Assembly: GCF_900539295.1 (NCBI RefSeq)
Contig: NZ_UQBH01000003.1
Span: 1-64,000 of the forward strand
Direction of reading: 5' to 3'
From: an uncultured Megasphaera sp.
GTDB lineage: Bacteria > Bacillota > Negativicutes > Veillonellales > Megasphaeraceae
DNA length: 64,000 bases
Position numbers and translations under genes: made by a program. The notes below the pieces were generated by a model, which saw only the letters and a list, made by a program, of their open reading frames with translations, did no database searches and was not told the DNA's origin. Within the stretch, counting starts at the first letter, position 1; the number at the start of each line of letters is the position of its first letter. Below, in pieces: positions 10,701-17,561 of the stretch.

Positions 10701-13700
10701 CGTTGGCGCCGGTACGGCAGACTCGGATGCCGTCAATTACGGCCAGTTAAAAGCTGCCGCTACGGCAGTCACCGTTGAAGGTGGTACCGCAGCAGGTACG
10801 ACTGACTATGCAGGCAGCAACCTGAAACTGAAAGCCACTACCGTTGGTGATAAGACGACCTATGACCTGAAACTGGCTGACAACCTCTCTATCGGTACGA
10901 AAGGTGAAGATGGTGCTGACGGCTCGATTGGCGTCAATGGTAAAGACGGCTCGTCCGTCGTTATCAACGGCACGGACGGTATTTCCGTCAAAGGTGCTGA
11001 CGGCAAAGACGGTGTCACCATCAGCGGTAAAGACGGTGTCGATGGCGTCGACGGCGCCGAAGGCCATATCGGCCTCAACGGCAAAGACGGCATGACCGAC
11101 ATCTATACCACTCCGGGACAAGCCGGCGTCAATGGCCAAGATGGAGACACCATGACTCGTATCATCTACACCGATCCGGAAGGCACGAACCATCAGGTAG
11201 CAACCCTTGATGACGGTATGAAGTATACCGGTGACTCCGGTTCTGCCGCTGTCAAGCTGAATAAGACCGTCAATATCGTTGGCGGACAAACGGAGGCTTC
11301 CAAATTATCTACCGACGCTAACATCGGTGTTGTAGCCTCTCAAGATGGTGACAATGCTAAGTTGACGGTTCAGTTGGCCAAAGATATTACCGGCCTGAAT
11401 ACCGTAGAAGCCGGCACCGCTGTAATCGGTAACCAAGGGGTCGTTACAGCCGGTAAAGTTGCTGAAGACGGCAGCTTTGTAACCGGTTTGGACAACACCG
11501 AATGGAATGTGGCCAATCCGGATATCGTAAGCGGTCGTGCAGCTACGGAAGATCAGCTCAAGACCGTAAGCGATGCTGTCAAGGCTGTTTCCGATGGTAC
11601 CAGTGACAATGCAACGGGCGGCTTCGGCTTGACCGATGACAACGGCGACGCTGTTAAGCAGGACCTTGGCAAGACGATTCAGATTGCCGGTGACGGTCAG
11701 AATATCACGACGACGGCCGATGCTGAAAACGGCAAGATTACCGTAGGCTTAAGCGATAACCTCTCTATCGGTGCGAAAGATGGCACGAATGGATCTATCG
11801 GTGTTAACGGCAGCGATGGAAACAGCGTAGCTATCGACGGCAACGACGGTATCTCCATTAAAGGTGAAAACGGTAAAGCCGGCGTCAGCATTACCGGTAA
11901 AGACGGTGTCGATGGCGTCGACGGCCTGGAAGGCCATATCGGCCTCAATGGCAAAGACGGCATGACCGACATCTATACCACTCCGGGACAAGCCGGCGTT
12001 AATGGCCAGCCTGGTGACACGATGACTCGCATCATCTACACCGATCCTGAAGGTAATGACCATCAGGTGGCAACTCTCGATGACGGCATGAAATACGGCG
12101 GTGACTTCGGCACTGCTTCTGCCGTGAAACTGAACAATCAGGTCAAGGTGAAGGGCAATGCCACGAATGAAGCCGACCTCACCGATGGCAACATCGGCGT
12201 CGTATCCAGCCAGGATGGTGACAATGGTCTGTTAACGGTTAAGCTCAATAAAGACCTGAACCTCGGCTCCACCGGTTCCGTCACCATGGGTAACACCGTA
12301 ATCAACAACGGCGGGGTTACTATCAATGGCGGTACAAATTCGGTAACCCTTACCAATAAAGGTCTGGACAACGGCGGCAACCAGATCGTCAATGTAGCCA
12401 GCGGTATAGACGGCAAAACCTATGATACGTCGGTAACCGGTCAGGAAAACTACAACAACGCGGCTAGTGTTGGCGATTTGAACAAAGTTGTCAACAACGT
12501 TACCAATGCTGACAATGGCGGCGGCTTCGTCTTAGGTGCTGACGACAGCAAAACTGTAAAACAGAACTTAGGCGGCACGATCAACATCGCCGGTGATGGT
12601 AATACCGTAACATCCGTTAAAGATGGCAAGATTGAAGTTGGCTTAAATAAAGATGTCGACCTTGGTACAGATGGCTCTATCGCCGCCGGCAATACGACCA
12701 TCGATAAAGATGGCGTTTCTACCGACAAGATTGCCATTAAAGATTCTGGCATCTCCATCGATAAAGATGGCATCAATGCCGGAAATACGGTAATCAAGGA
12801 CGTAGGCAGCGGTCTTGGAAATACTTATGACACGTCTGTAGCCGGTCAGGAAAACTACAACAACGGTGCGAATATCGGTGACGTTTACAACATTGCGAAA
12901 GGTCAAGCCGACGCAGTGAAAGCTCAGTCCGGTAAGAACATCACTGTAGATCCTGACACTAACAAGGTTAATCTGAATGACAACATCACCTTAGGTGATA
13001 ACAATGATGCTTCCAAGCAGGTCAATATCGACGGCAACGGGGCAACCGTTACGGCCGGCAGCGGCGACAACCAGGTCAAACTGGATGGCTCTAAGGGCCA
13101 GATTTCCGCAGGCGGTGCCGTTCTGGGCAACCAGGAAAACACGGCAGGCGACAGCAATCCGGCAACGGGCAACTACCTCACAGGCTTGGATAATACTACC
13201 TGGGATGGCAAGAATATCCAGTCCGGCCGTGCTGCCACCGAAGATCAGCTGAAAGTCGTAGATGACAAGGTCAGCAAAGGCCGTGTATTCCAAGGCGATG
13301 ATGGAGCAGACAACAGCGTCACTGTAGGCCTCGGCGATACGTTGAAACTCAACGGCGGTGCCGATACGTCTAAACTGTCCAGCGGCAACATCGGTGTTGT
13401 GAAGAACAGCAGCGGTGACGGCCTCGACATCAAGCTGGCCAAGGACTTGAAAGACCTTGACAGTGTGACTACAGGCAACACGACGATTAATGACAACGGT
13501 GTCACCATCAAGACCGTAGACAGCGACCGCACGATTACCATTCAAGACAGCAATGTCAACATGGGCAACAACGTCGTAAGCGGTGTTGCTGACGGCACGG
13601 TAGCTCCCGGCTCGACGGAAGCTATCAATGGCGGTCAATTGGCCCTGCGCGACCAGGCTATCAATAACCTGGGTGGGGAAGTCAATAAACTGGATAACCG

Positions 13701-14418
13701 CATCAACCGCGTCGGTGCCGGTGCAGCCGCTCTGGCAGCCCTCCATCCGCAGGACTTCGATCCCGATGATAAATGGGATTTCGCCTTTGGCTATGGCCAC
13801 TATCGCGGCGCTAACGCCGGTGCTTTCGGTGCCTTCTACAAACCGAACGAAGATACCACCTTCTCGGTCGGCGGCACCATCGGCGGCGGTGAAAATATGA
13901 TCAATGCCGGTGTTTCCTTCAAGTTAGGTCAGGGCAACAACGTATCGAATTCTCGCGTCGGCATGGCCAAGGAAATCAAACACCTCCGTGATGACGTAGC
14001 TAAACTGGAAGACATCGTCAATCGTCAGAGTCAAATGATCAATCAGTTGACCGGCCAGAATCCTGGTACGATTGAGTCCAAGGGCAGCGAACTCTTCCCG
14101 GATGTTCCGGCCAACCACTGGGCTTACGAATACGTCACGAAACTTCATCAGCTGGGCATCATTGAAGGCTATCCGGATGGAAACTTCGATGGTAACCGCA
14201 TGATGACCCGTTACGAATTCGCTGCGGTTGTCTATCGTGCCATCATGGCAGGAGCTGCCTCGAATGCAGCCCTTCAGGGCGATGATACGTTGGATCGCTT
14301 GGCCAACGAATTCTCTGCAGAACTGAAGTACATCCGCATCGACACGGTCGCTAAGGATAAAGACGGGAAACCGACCATCCAGCGTGTCCGCATCGTTCCG
14401 GAAAACAAGCAAAACTAA
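4744..14418 (+). CDS. Trimeric autotransporter adhesin, stalk and membrane anchor with C-terminal SLH
   Basis: This is the in-frame continuation of the adhesin. The GTG at 4744 is only the first possible start after the frameshift and has no ribosome site, so I regard it as part of the gene at 938. It has about 2,960 residues of stalk made of recurring units (KLADNLTLG, VKLNKTVNIVGG, GRAATEDQLK, DAVNVDQL necks). Three collagen-like Gly-x-y stretches lie at about 9280-9560, 10900-11170 and 11785-12050. The YadA anchor barrel is at about residues 2972-3062 (RVGAGAAALAALHPQ, GVSFKLG end). Unusually, a coiled coil and one SLH motif follow (LFPDVPANHWAYEYV, residues about 3115-3169), placed to face the periplasm and bind peptidoglycan. 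The protein ends at 14418 and an intrinsic terminator follows. Confidence 0.85.
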   Translation: MKLADNLTLGSAADSAAGTEGTDSSITVNGKDGSAVAINGADGSIALNTADGSPVTIQAGTSANNLAGNPVDRITVGGQTVATMSDGLKFAGDDGQSDTTKIIPKTLNEKLDIVGGAEGELTDKNIGVNNVNGQLKVQLVKDVDLGSTGSLTLGNTVVNNNGITITPATGDPVSLTGSGLDNGNNVISNVATGVKGTDAVNVDQLTKAIQEVNAGEGSKTHLTVEGGTAAGTGGNYAGSNLQVAEKTETNESTTYDVKLADNLTLGSAGTDGVDGSVTVNGKDGSSVAVNGADGSITAKGTDGSAVAINGADGSIGLTGSNGTTTTIKGGTSANDVNGNAVDRITVGDQTVATLNDGMVYTGDTGSAVVKLNKTVNIVGGETDASKLSTDNNIGIVAAQDGDNGKLTVRLAKDITGLNTVTAGDATIGTQTETTASGVAQTGSYVTGLDNTEWNVANPDIVTGRAATEDQLKTVSDAVTAVSDGTSVNATGGFGLADGSGTTVKQDLGKTITVKGGVTDGTATTENPTGTSNITTTVKDGALEVSLNKDLDLGSTGSVTTGNTVINNDGVKVGDTALTTGGLTITNGPSVTTGGIDAGSKQITNVASGSDGTDAEGNKTYNTDTNAANIGDIKNITNTTVNNAKTELTNKGLDFTADSGDAVHRNLGETLNIAGDGNITTTSDAANGKITVGLSNTLALGEKASEDGTTEGTDSSITVNGKDGSAVAINGADGSIALNTGSGSLVNIAAGTQVNNLAGTPIDRITVGGATVATLDDGMKYGGDFGTVSNVKLNNQVDVKGEATTEADLTTGNIGVVSSQAGDNGLLVVKLNKDINLGENGSVTTGNTVVNNSGLTITNGPSVTTGGISAGGKKITDVATGTDGTDAVNVAQLEDRISKITIGESKTTEVTVEGGTAAPTNGTYAGDNLQVKAGTTANGSPTYDVKLADKITLGEAADSEAGTTGTDSSITLNGANGSSVAVNGADGSVTAKGTDGSAVAINGSNGSIVLNTGSGSPVTIQAGTSADNLAGTSVDRISVGGQTVATMSDGLKYAGDDGQTDTTKVIAKNLNEQLDIVGGADATKLTDNNIGVNNVNGQLKVQLIKDINLGDTGSVSVGTAVLGNQTVTTAGGVSQTGTYLTGLGNTAWDTSNPDAVTGRAATEDQLKAVNDKVNAISTGTGAFGLTDDDGKKVTQSLGETIQVAGDGQNITTTADAANGKITVALSNDISIGAKDGADGTDGVDGKIGVNGKDGSSVVINGKDGSIGLTGPAGADGTPGTTVTITAGPSVNDVTGTPVDRITAGGQNLATLSDGMKYGGDFGTVSKVKLNNQVNVKGEATSEANLTTGNIGVVSSQDGDNGLLTVKLNKDINLGSTGSVTVGNTVVTNIGMTIGSGDTAVSLTNGGLNNGGNQITKVGSGSDGVDADGNPTYNTDTNGANIGDIKNITETAKSDLTNKGMDFTADSGETVHRDLGEALGIVGDGQNITTTADAENGKITVGLSNDLSIGTKGADGKDGVDGSIGVNGKDGSSVVINGTDGISVKGADGKDGVTITGKDGVDGVDGAEGHIGLNGKDGMTDIYTTPGQPGVNGKDGETMTRIIYTDPNGANHEVATLDDGMKYTGDSGSAAVKLNKTVNIVGGETDSSKLSTDNNIGVVASQDSDNAKLTVQLAKDIKGLNTVTAGDATIGNQTETTAGGEAQTGSYVTGLDNTSWNVADPDIVSGRAATEDQLKTVSDAVKAASDGTSENATGGFGLTDDSGTAVKQDLGKTIQIAGDGQNITTTADAKNGKITVALSNDLSIGTKGADGTDGVDGKIGVNGKDGSSVVINGADGSIGLTGPAGADGTQPTVTIAAGGSVNNVDGTPVDRIIAGGQTIATMSDGQKYAGDNAKEDGTNVIAKKLNEQLDIVGGADATKLTENNIGVNNVNGQLKVQLAQNIDLGKDGSVTTGATVINNDGVTITPTTGNPVTLTGTGLNNGGNKITNVGAGTADSDAVNYGQLKAAATAVTVEGGTAAGTTDYAGSNLKLKATTVGDKTTYDLKLADNLSIGTKGEDGADGSIGVNGKDGSSVVINGTDGISVKGADGKDGVTISGKDGVDGVDGAEGHIGLNGKDGMTDIYTTPGQAGVNGQDGDTMTRIIYTDPEGTNHQVATLDDGMKYTGDSGSAAVKLNKTVNIVGGQTEASKLSTDANIGVVASQDGDNAKLTVQLAKDITGLNTVEAGTAVIGNQGVVTAGKVAEDGSFVTGLDNTEWNVANPDIVSGRAATEDQLKTVSDAVKAVSDGTSDNATGGFGLTDDNGDAVKQDLGKTIQIAGDGQNITTTADAENGKITVGLSDNLSIGAKDGTNGSIGVNGSDGNSVAIDGNDGISIKGENGKAGVSITGKDGVDGVDGLEGHIGLNGKDGMTDIYTTPGQAGVNGQPGDTMTRIIYTDPEGNDHQVATLDDGMKYGGDFGTASAVKLNNQVKVKGNATNEADLTDGNIGVVSSQDGDNGLLTVKLNKDLNLGSTGSVTMGNTVINNGGVTINGGTNSVTLTNKGLDNGGNQIVNVASGIDGKTYDTSVTGQENYNNAASVGDLNKVVNNVTNADNGGGFVLGADDSKTVKQNLGGTINIAGDGNTVTSVKDGKIEVGLNKDVDLGTDGSIAAGNTTIDKDGVSTDKIAIKDSGISIDKDGINAGNTVIKDVGSGLGNTYDTSVAGQENYNNGANIGDVYNIAKGQADAVKAQSGKNITVDPDTNKVNLNDNITLGDNNDASKQVNIDGNGATVTAGSGDNQVKLDGSKGQISAGGAVLGNQENTAGDSNPATGNYLTGLDNTTWDGKNIQSGRAATEDQLKVVDDKVSKGRVFQGDDGADNSVTVGLGDTLKLNGGADTSKLSSGNIGVVKNSSGDGLDIKLAKDLKDLDSVTTGNTTINDNGVTIKTVDSDRTITIQDSNVNMGNNVVSGVADGTVAPGSTEAINGGQLALRDQAINNLGGEVNKLDNRINRVGAGAAALAALHPQDFDPDDKWDFAFGYGHYRGANAGAFGAFYKPNEDTTFSVGGTIGGGENMINAGVSFKLGQGNNVSNSRVGMAKEIKHLRDDVAKLEDIVNRQSQMINQLTGQNPGTIESKGSELFPDVPANHWAYEYVTKLHQLGIIEGYPDGNFDGNRMMTRYEFAAVVYRAIMAGAASNAALQGDDTLDRLANEFSAELKYIRIDTVAKDKDGKPTIQRVRIVPENKQN

Positions 14419-14467
14419 TCCTGTTCCTATGGATATCTTTTAAGAATCTTCTGATTCGCATGTGAAG

Positions 14468-14500
14468 TTGCGGCTGTCTTTTGGCAGCCGCAATTTTTTT
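14468..14500 (+). terminator. Terminator of the adhesin gene
   Basis: A 9-bp perfect stem, TTGCGGCTG (14468-14476) with CAGCCGCAA (14485-14493), 8-nt loop, then seven T residues after one A-T step. Confidence 0.9.
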
Positions 14501-14530
14501 GCAGATATAAGTACTGCAGCTTTTAGGAAT

Positions 14531-14595
14531 CAAAAAAAGAGGCCCTGTGTTCTCCGATACCGACAAGACGGTGTAGGGAGGCACAGGGCCTTTTT
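14531..14595 (-). terminator. Terminator of the DUF362 gene (possibly bidirectional)
   Basis: AGGCCCTGTG (14540-14549) pairs with CACAGGGCCT (14582-14591) across a loop that has minor internal pairing. T tracts flank both sides: complement of the A run at 14532-14538 for the minus strand, and 14591-14595 for the plus strand. It sits 40 bases beyond the stop of the minus-strand gene. Confidence 0.8.
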
Positions 14596-14636
14596 GCAGT
14601 ATGCTATTTAGAAGGTTTGTCTCTTTGCAAGGGGAC

Positions 14637-15677
14637 TTAGTCGATGGAAATCAACTGATACTTGTCATTTCCCATTTTTAACTGCCGCATGGCCGTCAAT
14701 TGGTGTAGGCCGTGGCGGGATTCGATGCGTTCTACCAGGTCGTGTTTATCTTTTTCCGGCTGGGCATAGACCATGTCTACGCTGGCCTGGTCGATGGCCA
14801 GGATATCTGTCGAGGCCATCATGCCTAAGTCGGGGATGACAGGTTTAGCAGCCGAAGTGCCGGCGCAGTCGCAGTCGACGGACATGGCGCGCAGGACGTT
14901 GAGGAAGACGATGTGTTTTCCGAAGTAGTCACAAATAGCCTTGCCGCAGTCGGCCATGTTTTCCATAAAGCCTTCTTCGAGGACCATGTTGTCCGACCAG
15001 TCAGAGCCGATAGGAGCCCGCGATTCATGGAAGGCGTGGACCTGCCGCTTGCCGACCTGTCCGTCTGCGCAGCCGATGGCGATATTTTTTAACGAGCCGC
15101 CGTAGCCGCCCATGGCGTGGCCCTTGAAATGGGTCAGGACGATCATGGAGTCGTAATTGGTGATGTTGCGGCCTAAGGATACTTCCGAGAAATGAAGGCC
15201 GTTTCGGACGGGCATCATGACGTTGCCCTTTTCATCTAAAATGTCGACGGGGCAGAAATTCCAGCCGTTGACTTCTAAGGTCCGACGATGTTTTTCCGTC
15301 GTATCACGGTCGCCTGGGTAGAGGGTGTTCGTTTCGACAATGCTGCTGTCAGGAACCTGGGCCTGGAAGGCTTTTACCATATCCCGAGGCAGGATGTACG
15401 GGCCGTGCTGTTCGCCCGTGTGGACTTTGATGGCCGTCTTGCCGTAAATGCCTTCATTGACCTTTTGGTACAACTTAATAAGGTGTTCGGCGTCGATGTG
15501 CTTGGTGTAATAGACCTTGGCATAGGAACCGGGCTGATCGGGTGTGGCCGGCGTTTCTTTGCTGCCGACGACGGGGGCCTGGGCCATGGCGGGCAGGATA
15601 TTGGCTTTGCCCAAAGCGAGGCCGAGGGCGGCACTGCCGGCTAATTTTAAGAAGCTGCGCCGAGTTATACTTTCCAT
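14637..15677 (-). CDS. Tat-exported DUF362 domain protein
   Basis: A 346-residue protein with a twin-arginine signal (TRRSFLKLAGSAALG, residues 5-19) and a cleavage region near AMAQAP, so it is probably exported folded. The body matches DUF362: a conserved Gly/His-rich middle (LTHFKGHAMGGYGGSLKN), then the ADCGKAICDYF and DCDCAG cysteine segment and the C-terminal LGHASTD-like block (PDLGMMASTDILAID). No ferredoxin CxxCxxC motif is visible, unlike longer family members. The enzymatic role of DUF362 is not established. Start ATG 15677 has AGGAGGT 10 nt upstream. It lies downstream of and codirectional with the MerR-type regulator (161-bp gap) and may belong to its regulon. Confidence 0.8.
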   Translation of the reverse strand: MESITRRSFLKLAGSAALGLALGKANILPAMAQAPVVGSKETPATPDQPGSYAKVYYTKHIDAEHLIKLYQKVNEGIYGKTAIKVHTGEQHGPYILPRDMVKAFQAQVPDSSIVETNTLYPGDRDTTEKHRRTLEVNGWNFCPVDILDEKGNVMMPVRNGLHFSEVSLGRNITNYDSMIVLTHFKGHAMGGYGGSLKNIAIGCADGQVGKRQVHAFHESRAPIGSDWSDNMVLEEGFMENMADCGKAICDYFGKHIVFLNVLRAMSVDCDCAGTSAAKPVIPDLGMMASTDILAIDQASVDMVYAQPEKDKHDLVERIESRHGLHQLTAMRQLKMGNDKYQLISID

Positions 15678-15838
15678 AATAGATGACCTCCTGTAAGATA
15701 ACCGGCGTCAAAGCCTGCAAAGGGTGAAAAAAGGCCCTCGGTGCTCTGGCAGACGTTTTGCAAAAGAAATGGCGTCGGCGATTTTTTTGTGAAATTTTTG
15801 AAATGTCGACTCTTCTTGGTTGAAAAGGAGCTATATAA

Positions 15839-16192
15839 TTAAAATTTTCCTTCGTCGTATAACTTGATTTTCCAGTCCAAGTGGCTCAAGGCGTCTTGGA
15901 TGTCCTGCAAGTTGCTCTGGAGTTGTTTTCGTTCATTGACTAAAATTTCTCGCCGTTCCTTGCGAGTAGCGTCTCCCTGTTCGAAGAGCTCCATATAACG
16001 CGTCAGGCCGGAGATAGAGACGTTGGCTGCCCGCATGCACTTGATGAAGGCAATGCTTTTGCAGTTTTCTTCGCTGTAGTCGCGGACGCCGTTCTTATCG
16101 CGGGGCACGTTGCGGATGAGTCCGATTTTTTCGTAGTAACGAAGCGTGTCCGGCGAAATCTTTAATTGTTCACTTACATCTTTTATTTTCAA
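15839..16192 (-). CDS. MerR-family regulator, AdhR/NmlR-like
   Basis: A 117-residue MerR-type activator. The N-terminal winged helix-turn-helix is clear (KIKDVSEQLKISPDTLRYYEKIGL), followed by RDYSEEN and a long coiled dimerisation helix (residues about 78-112). Cys52 (in FIKCMR) is at the position of the redox/aldehyde-sensing Cys52 of Bacillus subtilis AdhR; a second Cys is at 44. The length and the single main cysteine fit the NmlR/AdhR branch, which respond to aldehydes and other electrophiles. The start is TTG 16192 with AGGAGGG six nt upstream; no ATG alternative exists nearby. Its own promoter has the 19-bp spacer typical of MerR targets, so it is probably autoregulated. Confidence 0.85.
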   Translation of the reverse strand: MKIKDVSEQLKISPDTLRYYEKIGLIRNVPRDKNGVRDYSEENCKSIAFIKCMRAANVSISGLTRYMELFEQGDATRKERREILVNERKQLQSNLQDIQDALSHLDWKIKLYDEGKF

Positions 16193-16215
16193 GGTAGTCC
16201 CTCCTTTTGATTTAC

Positions 16216-16246
16216 ATTATAGCTATTGGAGTCGTCTCTAAGTCAA
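16216..16246 (-). promoter_or_regulatory. MerR-type promoter/operator with 19-bp spacer
   Basis: On the minus strand, TTGACT (16246-16241) and TATAAT (16221-16216) are separated by exactly 19 nt. The spacer holds an imperfect dyad (TTAGAG and CTCCAA halves). MerR-family activators work by untwisting such over-long spacers, so this is the likely binding site of the regulator encoded just downstream. Confidence 0.8.
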
Positions 16247-16411
16247 GGCGAAAAAATAAATTATAGGATAGTTTTTTGATGCCCATCATTTTACGGTGAT
16301 GCCGGGGGCCGGATATTGAAAGAGAAATATTAAGAATAAGATTTCCGTGAAGACAATCAGATAGGCTGGGGAAGCATTGGTGATGAGACAACGACTGTCG
16401 ATTTTGGCGAT

Positions 16412-16447
16412 TCTTGATTGTTCTTGAGAATCAAGATACAATATAAT
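16412..16447 (+). promoter_or_regulatory. Promoter with inverted repeat for the HigA-like gene
   Basis: TATAAT lies at 16442-16447, with a weak -35 (TTGTTC, 16418-16423, 18-nt spacer). TCTTGATT (16412-16419) and AATCAAGA (16429-16436) form a perfect inverted repeat overlapping the -35/spacer, a plausible operator for autoregulation by the helix-turn-helix protein encoded downstream. Confidence 0.55.
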
Positions 16448-16472
16448 TAAGAAGTAGAGGGGAGTGAGCGTC

Positions 16473-16742
16473 ATGTTGGAAAGCAAGAGCTATATTGCTG
16501 TGCCGCCCGGTGCTACCATTAAAGAACAGCTTGAAGATCGAGGCATGACCCAAAACGATTTTTCTGAACGGATGGGAATGTCTGAAACAACTATCGGCAA
16601 ATTAATGAATGGCGAAGTTCATTTAACTCCGGATATAGCTGAAAAAATCGAGTTGGTATTAGGCGTGCCGGCTGGTTTTTGGAATAAACTGGAATCGATA
16701 TACCGGGAAAAATTGGTAAAAGTAAAACAGGAAAATAAATAG
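16473..16742 (+). CDS. HigA/VapI-like XRE-family helix-turn-helix protein (orphan antitoxin-like)
   Basis: An 89-residue protein. It begins IAVPPGATIKEQLEDRGMTQ and continues with an XRE helix-turn-helix (TQNDFSERMGMSETTIGKLMNGE) and the antitoxin-type signature LTPDIAEKIELVLGVPAGFW. This matches the HigA/VapI addiction-module antitoxins and the N-terminal part of longer (about 350-residue) XRE proteins of the same family. No toxin gene (HigB-like) is found on either side, so it is probably a solitary regulator or a remnant. ATG 16473 is preferred because AGGGGAG (16458-16464) is 8 nt upstream; a GTG at 16464 overlaps that site. Confidence 0.75.
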   Translation: MLESKSYIAVPPGATIKEQLEDRGMTQNDFSERMGMSETTIGKLMNGEVHLTPDIAEKIELVLGVPAGFWNKLESIYREKLVKVKQENK

Positions 16743-16763
16743 AAATTATATTTGTAAGAAACG

Positions 16764-16805
16764 AAAAGCCCCTTAAGGTCAGATTTTCGTCTGATCCTAA
16801 GGGGC
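16764..16805 (-). terminator. Terminator of osmC-like gene
   Basis: Arms 16768-16783 and 16790-16805 pair with a few internal mismatches (GCCCCTTA with TAAGGGGC outermost). On the minus strand a short T run (complement of 16764-16767) follows. It lies 46 bases past the osmC-like stop. Confidence 0.65.
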
Positions 16806-16850
16806 CTGTTACTCTATCAAGAATGAACTGGTGATACCCGCAAAGATTTC

Positions 16851-17255
16851 TTATGCGTCGTAGGTGAAGGTCAAATCTTTTTTGATATCGGGATGGAGGC
16901 TGCGGCCTACGATGCACATGTCACGCGTTGAGGCTTCGATGGCGCTGCGATGGCTTTCATCGAGGGATTTGGGCATATGGAAATGGATGCCGATGTGGGC
17001 GATGCGGAATTCTTTTTCGTCGACAGATGTCTCGGTGTCGGCATAGGTTCCGGTCAGGTCGCAGCCCAGTTGGCCGGCGACGGCTGCCATGATGGTGATG
17101 GCGCAGGATGCGTAGGTATCAGCCAGCAATTCGACGGGGGAGTACGTTTCTTCAAGGCCGCCGTGACTCTTCGGACCGTCGGTGATGATGGTCTGTTTCT
17201 TTTTGGCGTCGTTCAGTTCGTTTCTCAGATTACCTTTAAATGCTGCATGAGACAT
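16851..17255 (-). CDS. OsmC-family peroxide-detoxification protein
   Basis: A 134-residue OsmC/Ohr-fold protein. The family has a resolving and a peroxidatic cysteine; both appear here, in LLADTYASCAITIM (about residue 51) and DMCIVGRSLHPDI (about residue 113). The SPVELLADTYASC and CIVGRSLHP blocks are typical of the YhfA/OsmC-like subfamily that reduces organic hydroperoxides with thiol donors in the cytoplasm. Start ATG 17255 has AAAGGAGGA upstream. It is monocistronic, convergent with the HigA-like gene and divergent from hrcA. In an anaerobe this is a likely oxidative-stress defence gene. Confidence 0.88.
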   Translation of the reverse strand: MSHAAFKGNLRNELNDAKKKQTIITDGPKSHGGLEETYSPVELLADTYASCAITIMAAVAGQLGCDLTGTYADTETSVDEKEFRIAHIGIHFHMPKSLDESHRSAIEASTRDMCIVGRSLHPDIKKDLTFTYDA

Positions 17256-17464
17256 GATAGTTCCTCCTTTTAGACGATAATCAAATTAATGTTATATATA
17301 GGGCGTCCTAAACTGTTTGCCCTTTTCTTGATTATACCACAGACGAGAGGCAAACTTCCCGGATTTTACGGCTTCTTTTCATATCGATTTTGCCGGTTGA
17401 ATGAGGGAGTTTATGCGGCCTTTTTCCATTTTGATATTTCTTTTGACTTTTTGACTATAAACGC

Positions 17465-17493
17465 TTGACAAAAGAATGGGGGCATGCTATCTT
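17465..17493 (+). promoter_or_regulatory. Sigma-A-type promoter of the hrcA operon
   Basis: TTGACA (17465-17470), 17-nt spacer, TATCTT (17488-17493). It drives the heat-shock operon and is followed immediately by the CIRCE-like operator. Confidence 0.75.
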
Positions 17494-17503
17494 ATATATA
17501 GTC

Positions 17504-17530
17504 TTAGAGGTCAAATAGTCAGAACGCTAA
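17504..17530 (+). promoter_or_regulatory. Degenerate CIRCE operator
   Basis: TTAGAGGTC (17504-17512), nine spacer bases, GAACGCTAA (17522-17530). This keeps the 9-9-9 layout and the outer TTAG/CTAA of the CIRCE element (consensus TTAGCACTC-N9-GAGTGCTAA) but the two arms match each other at only 7 of 9 positions. It starts about 10 nt after the -10 box, the normal place for HrcA repression. Confidence 0.7.
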
Positions 17531-17561
17531 GAAAAGTCAAATGAGCAGAGGTGATATCGTC

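Noticed and set aside
9280..12060. Repeat blocks considered as a CRISPR-like or mobile element
   Set aside because: They keep the reading frame and encode stalk modules; no regular short spacers and no terminal inverted repeats.
982..14412. Many long opposite-strand frames inside the adhesin (for example 3605-4327 and 12991-13800)
   Set aside because: They are shadows of the repetitive Gly/Thr/Ala-rich coding sequence. They have no ribosome sites and low-complexity products.
16286..16486. Hydrophobic 66-residue minus-strand frame as a possible toxin partner of the HigA-like gene
   Set aside because: It overlaps the promoter and start of the HigA-like gene, has no ribosome site and does not resemble HigB.
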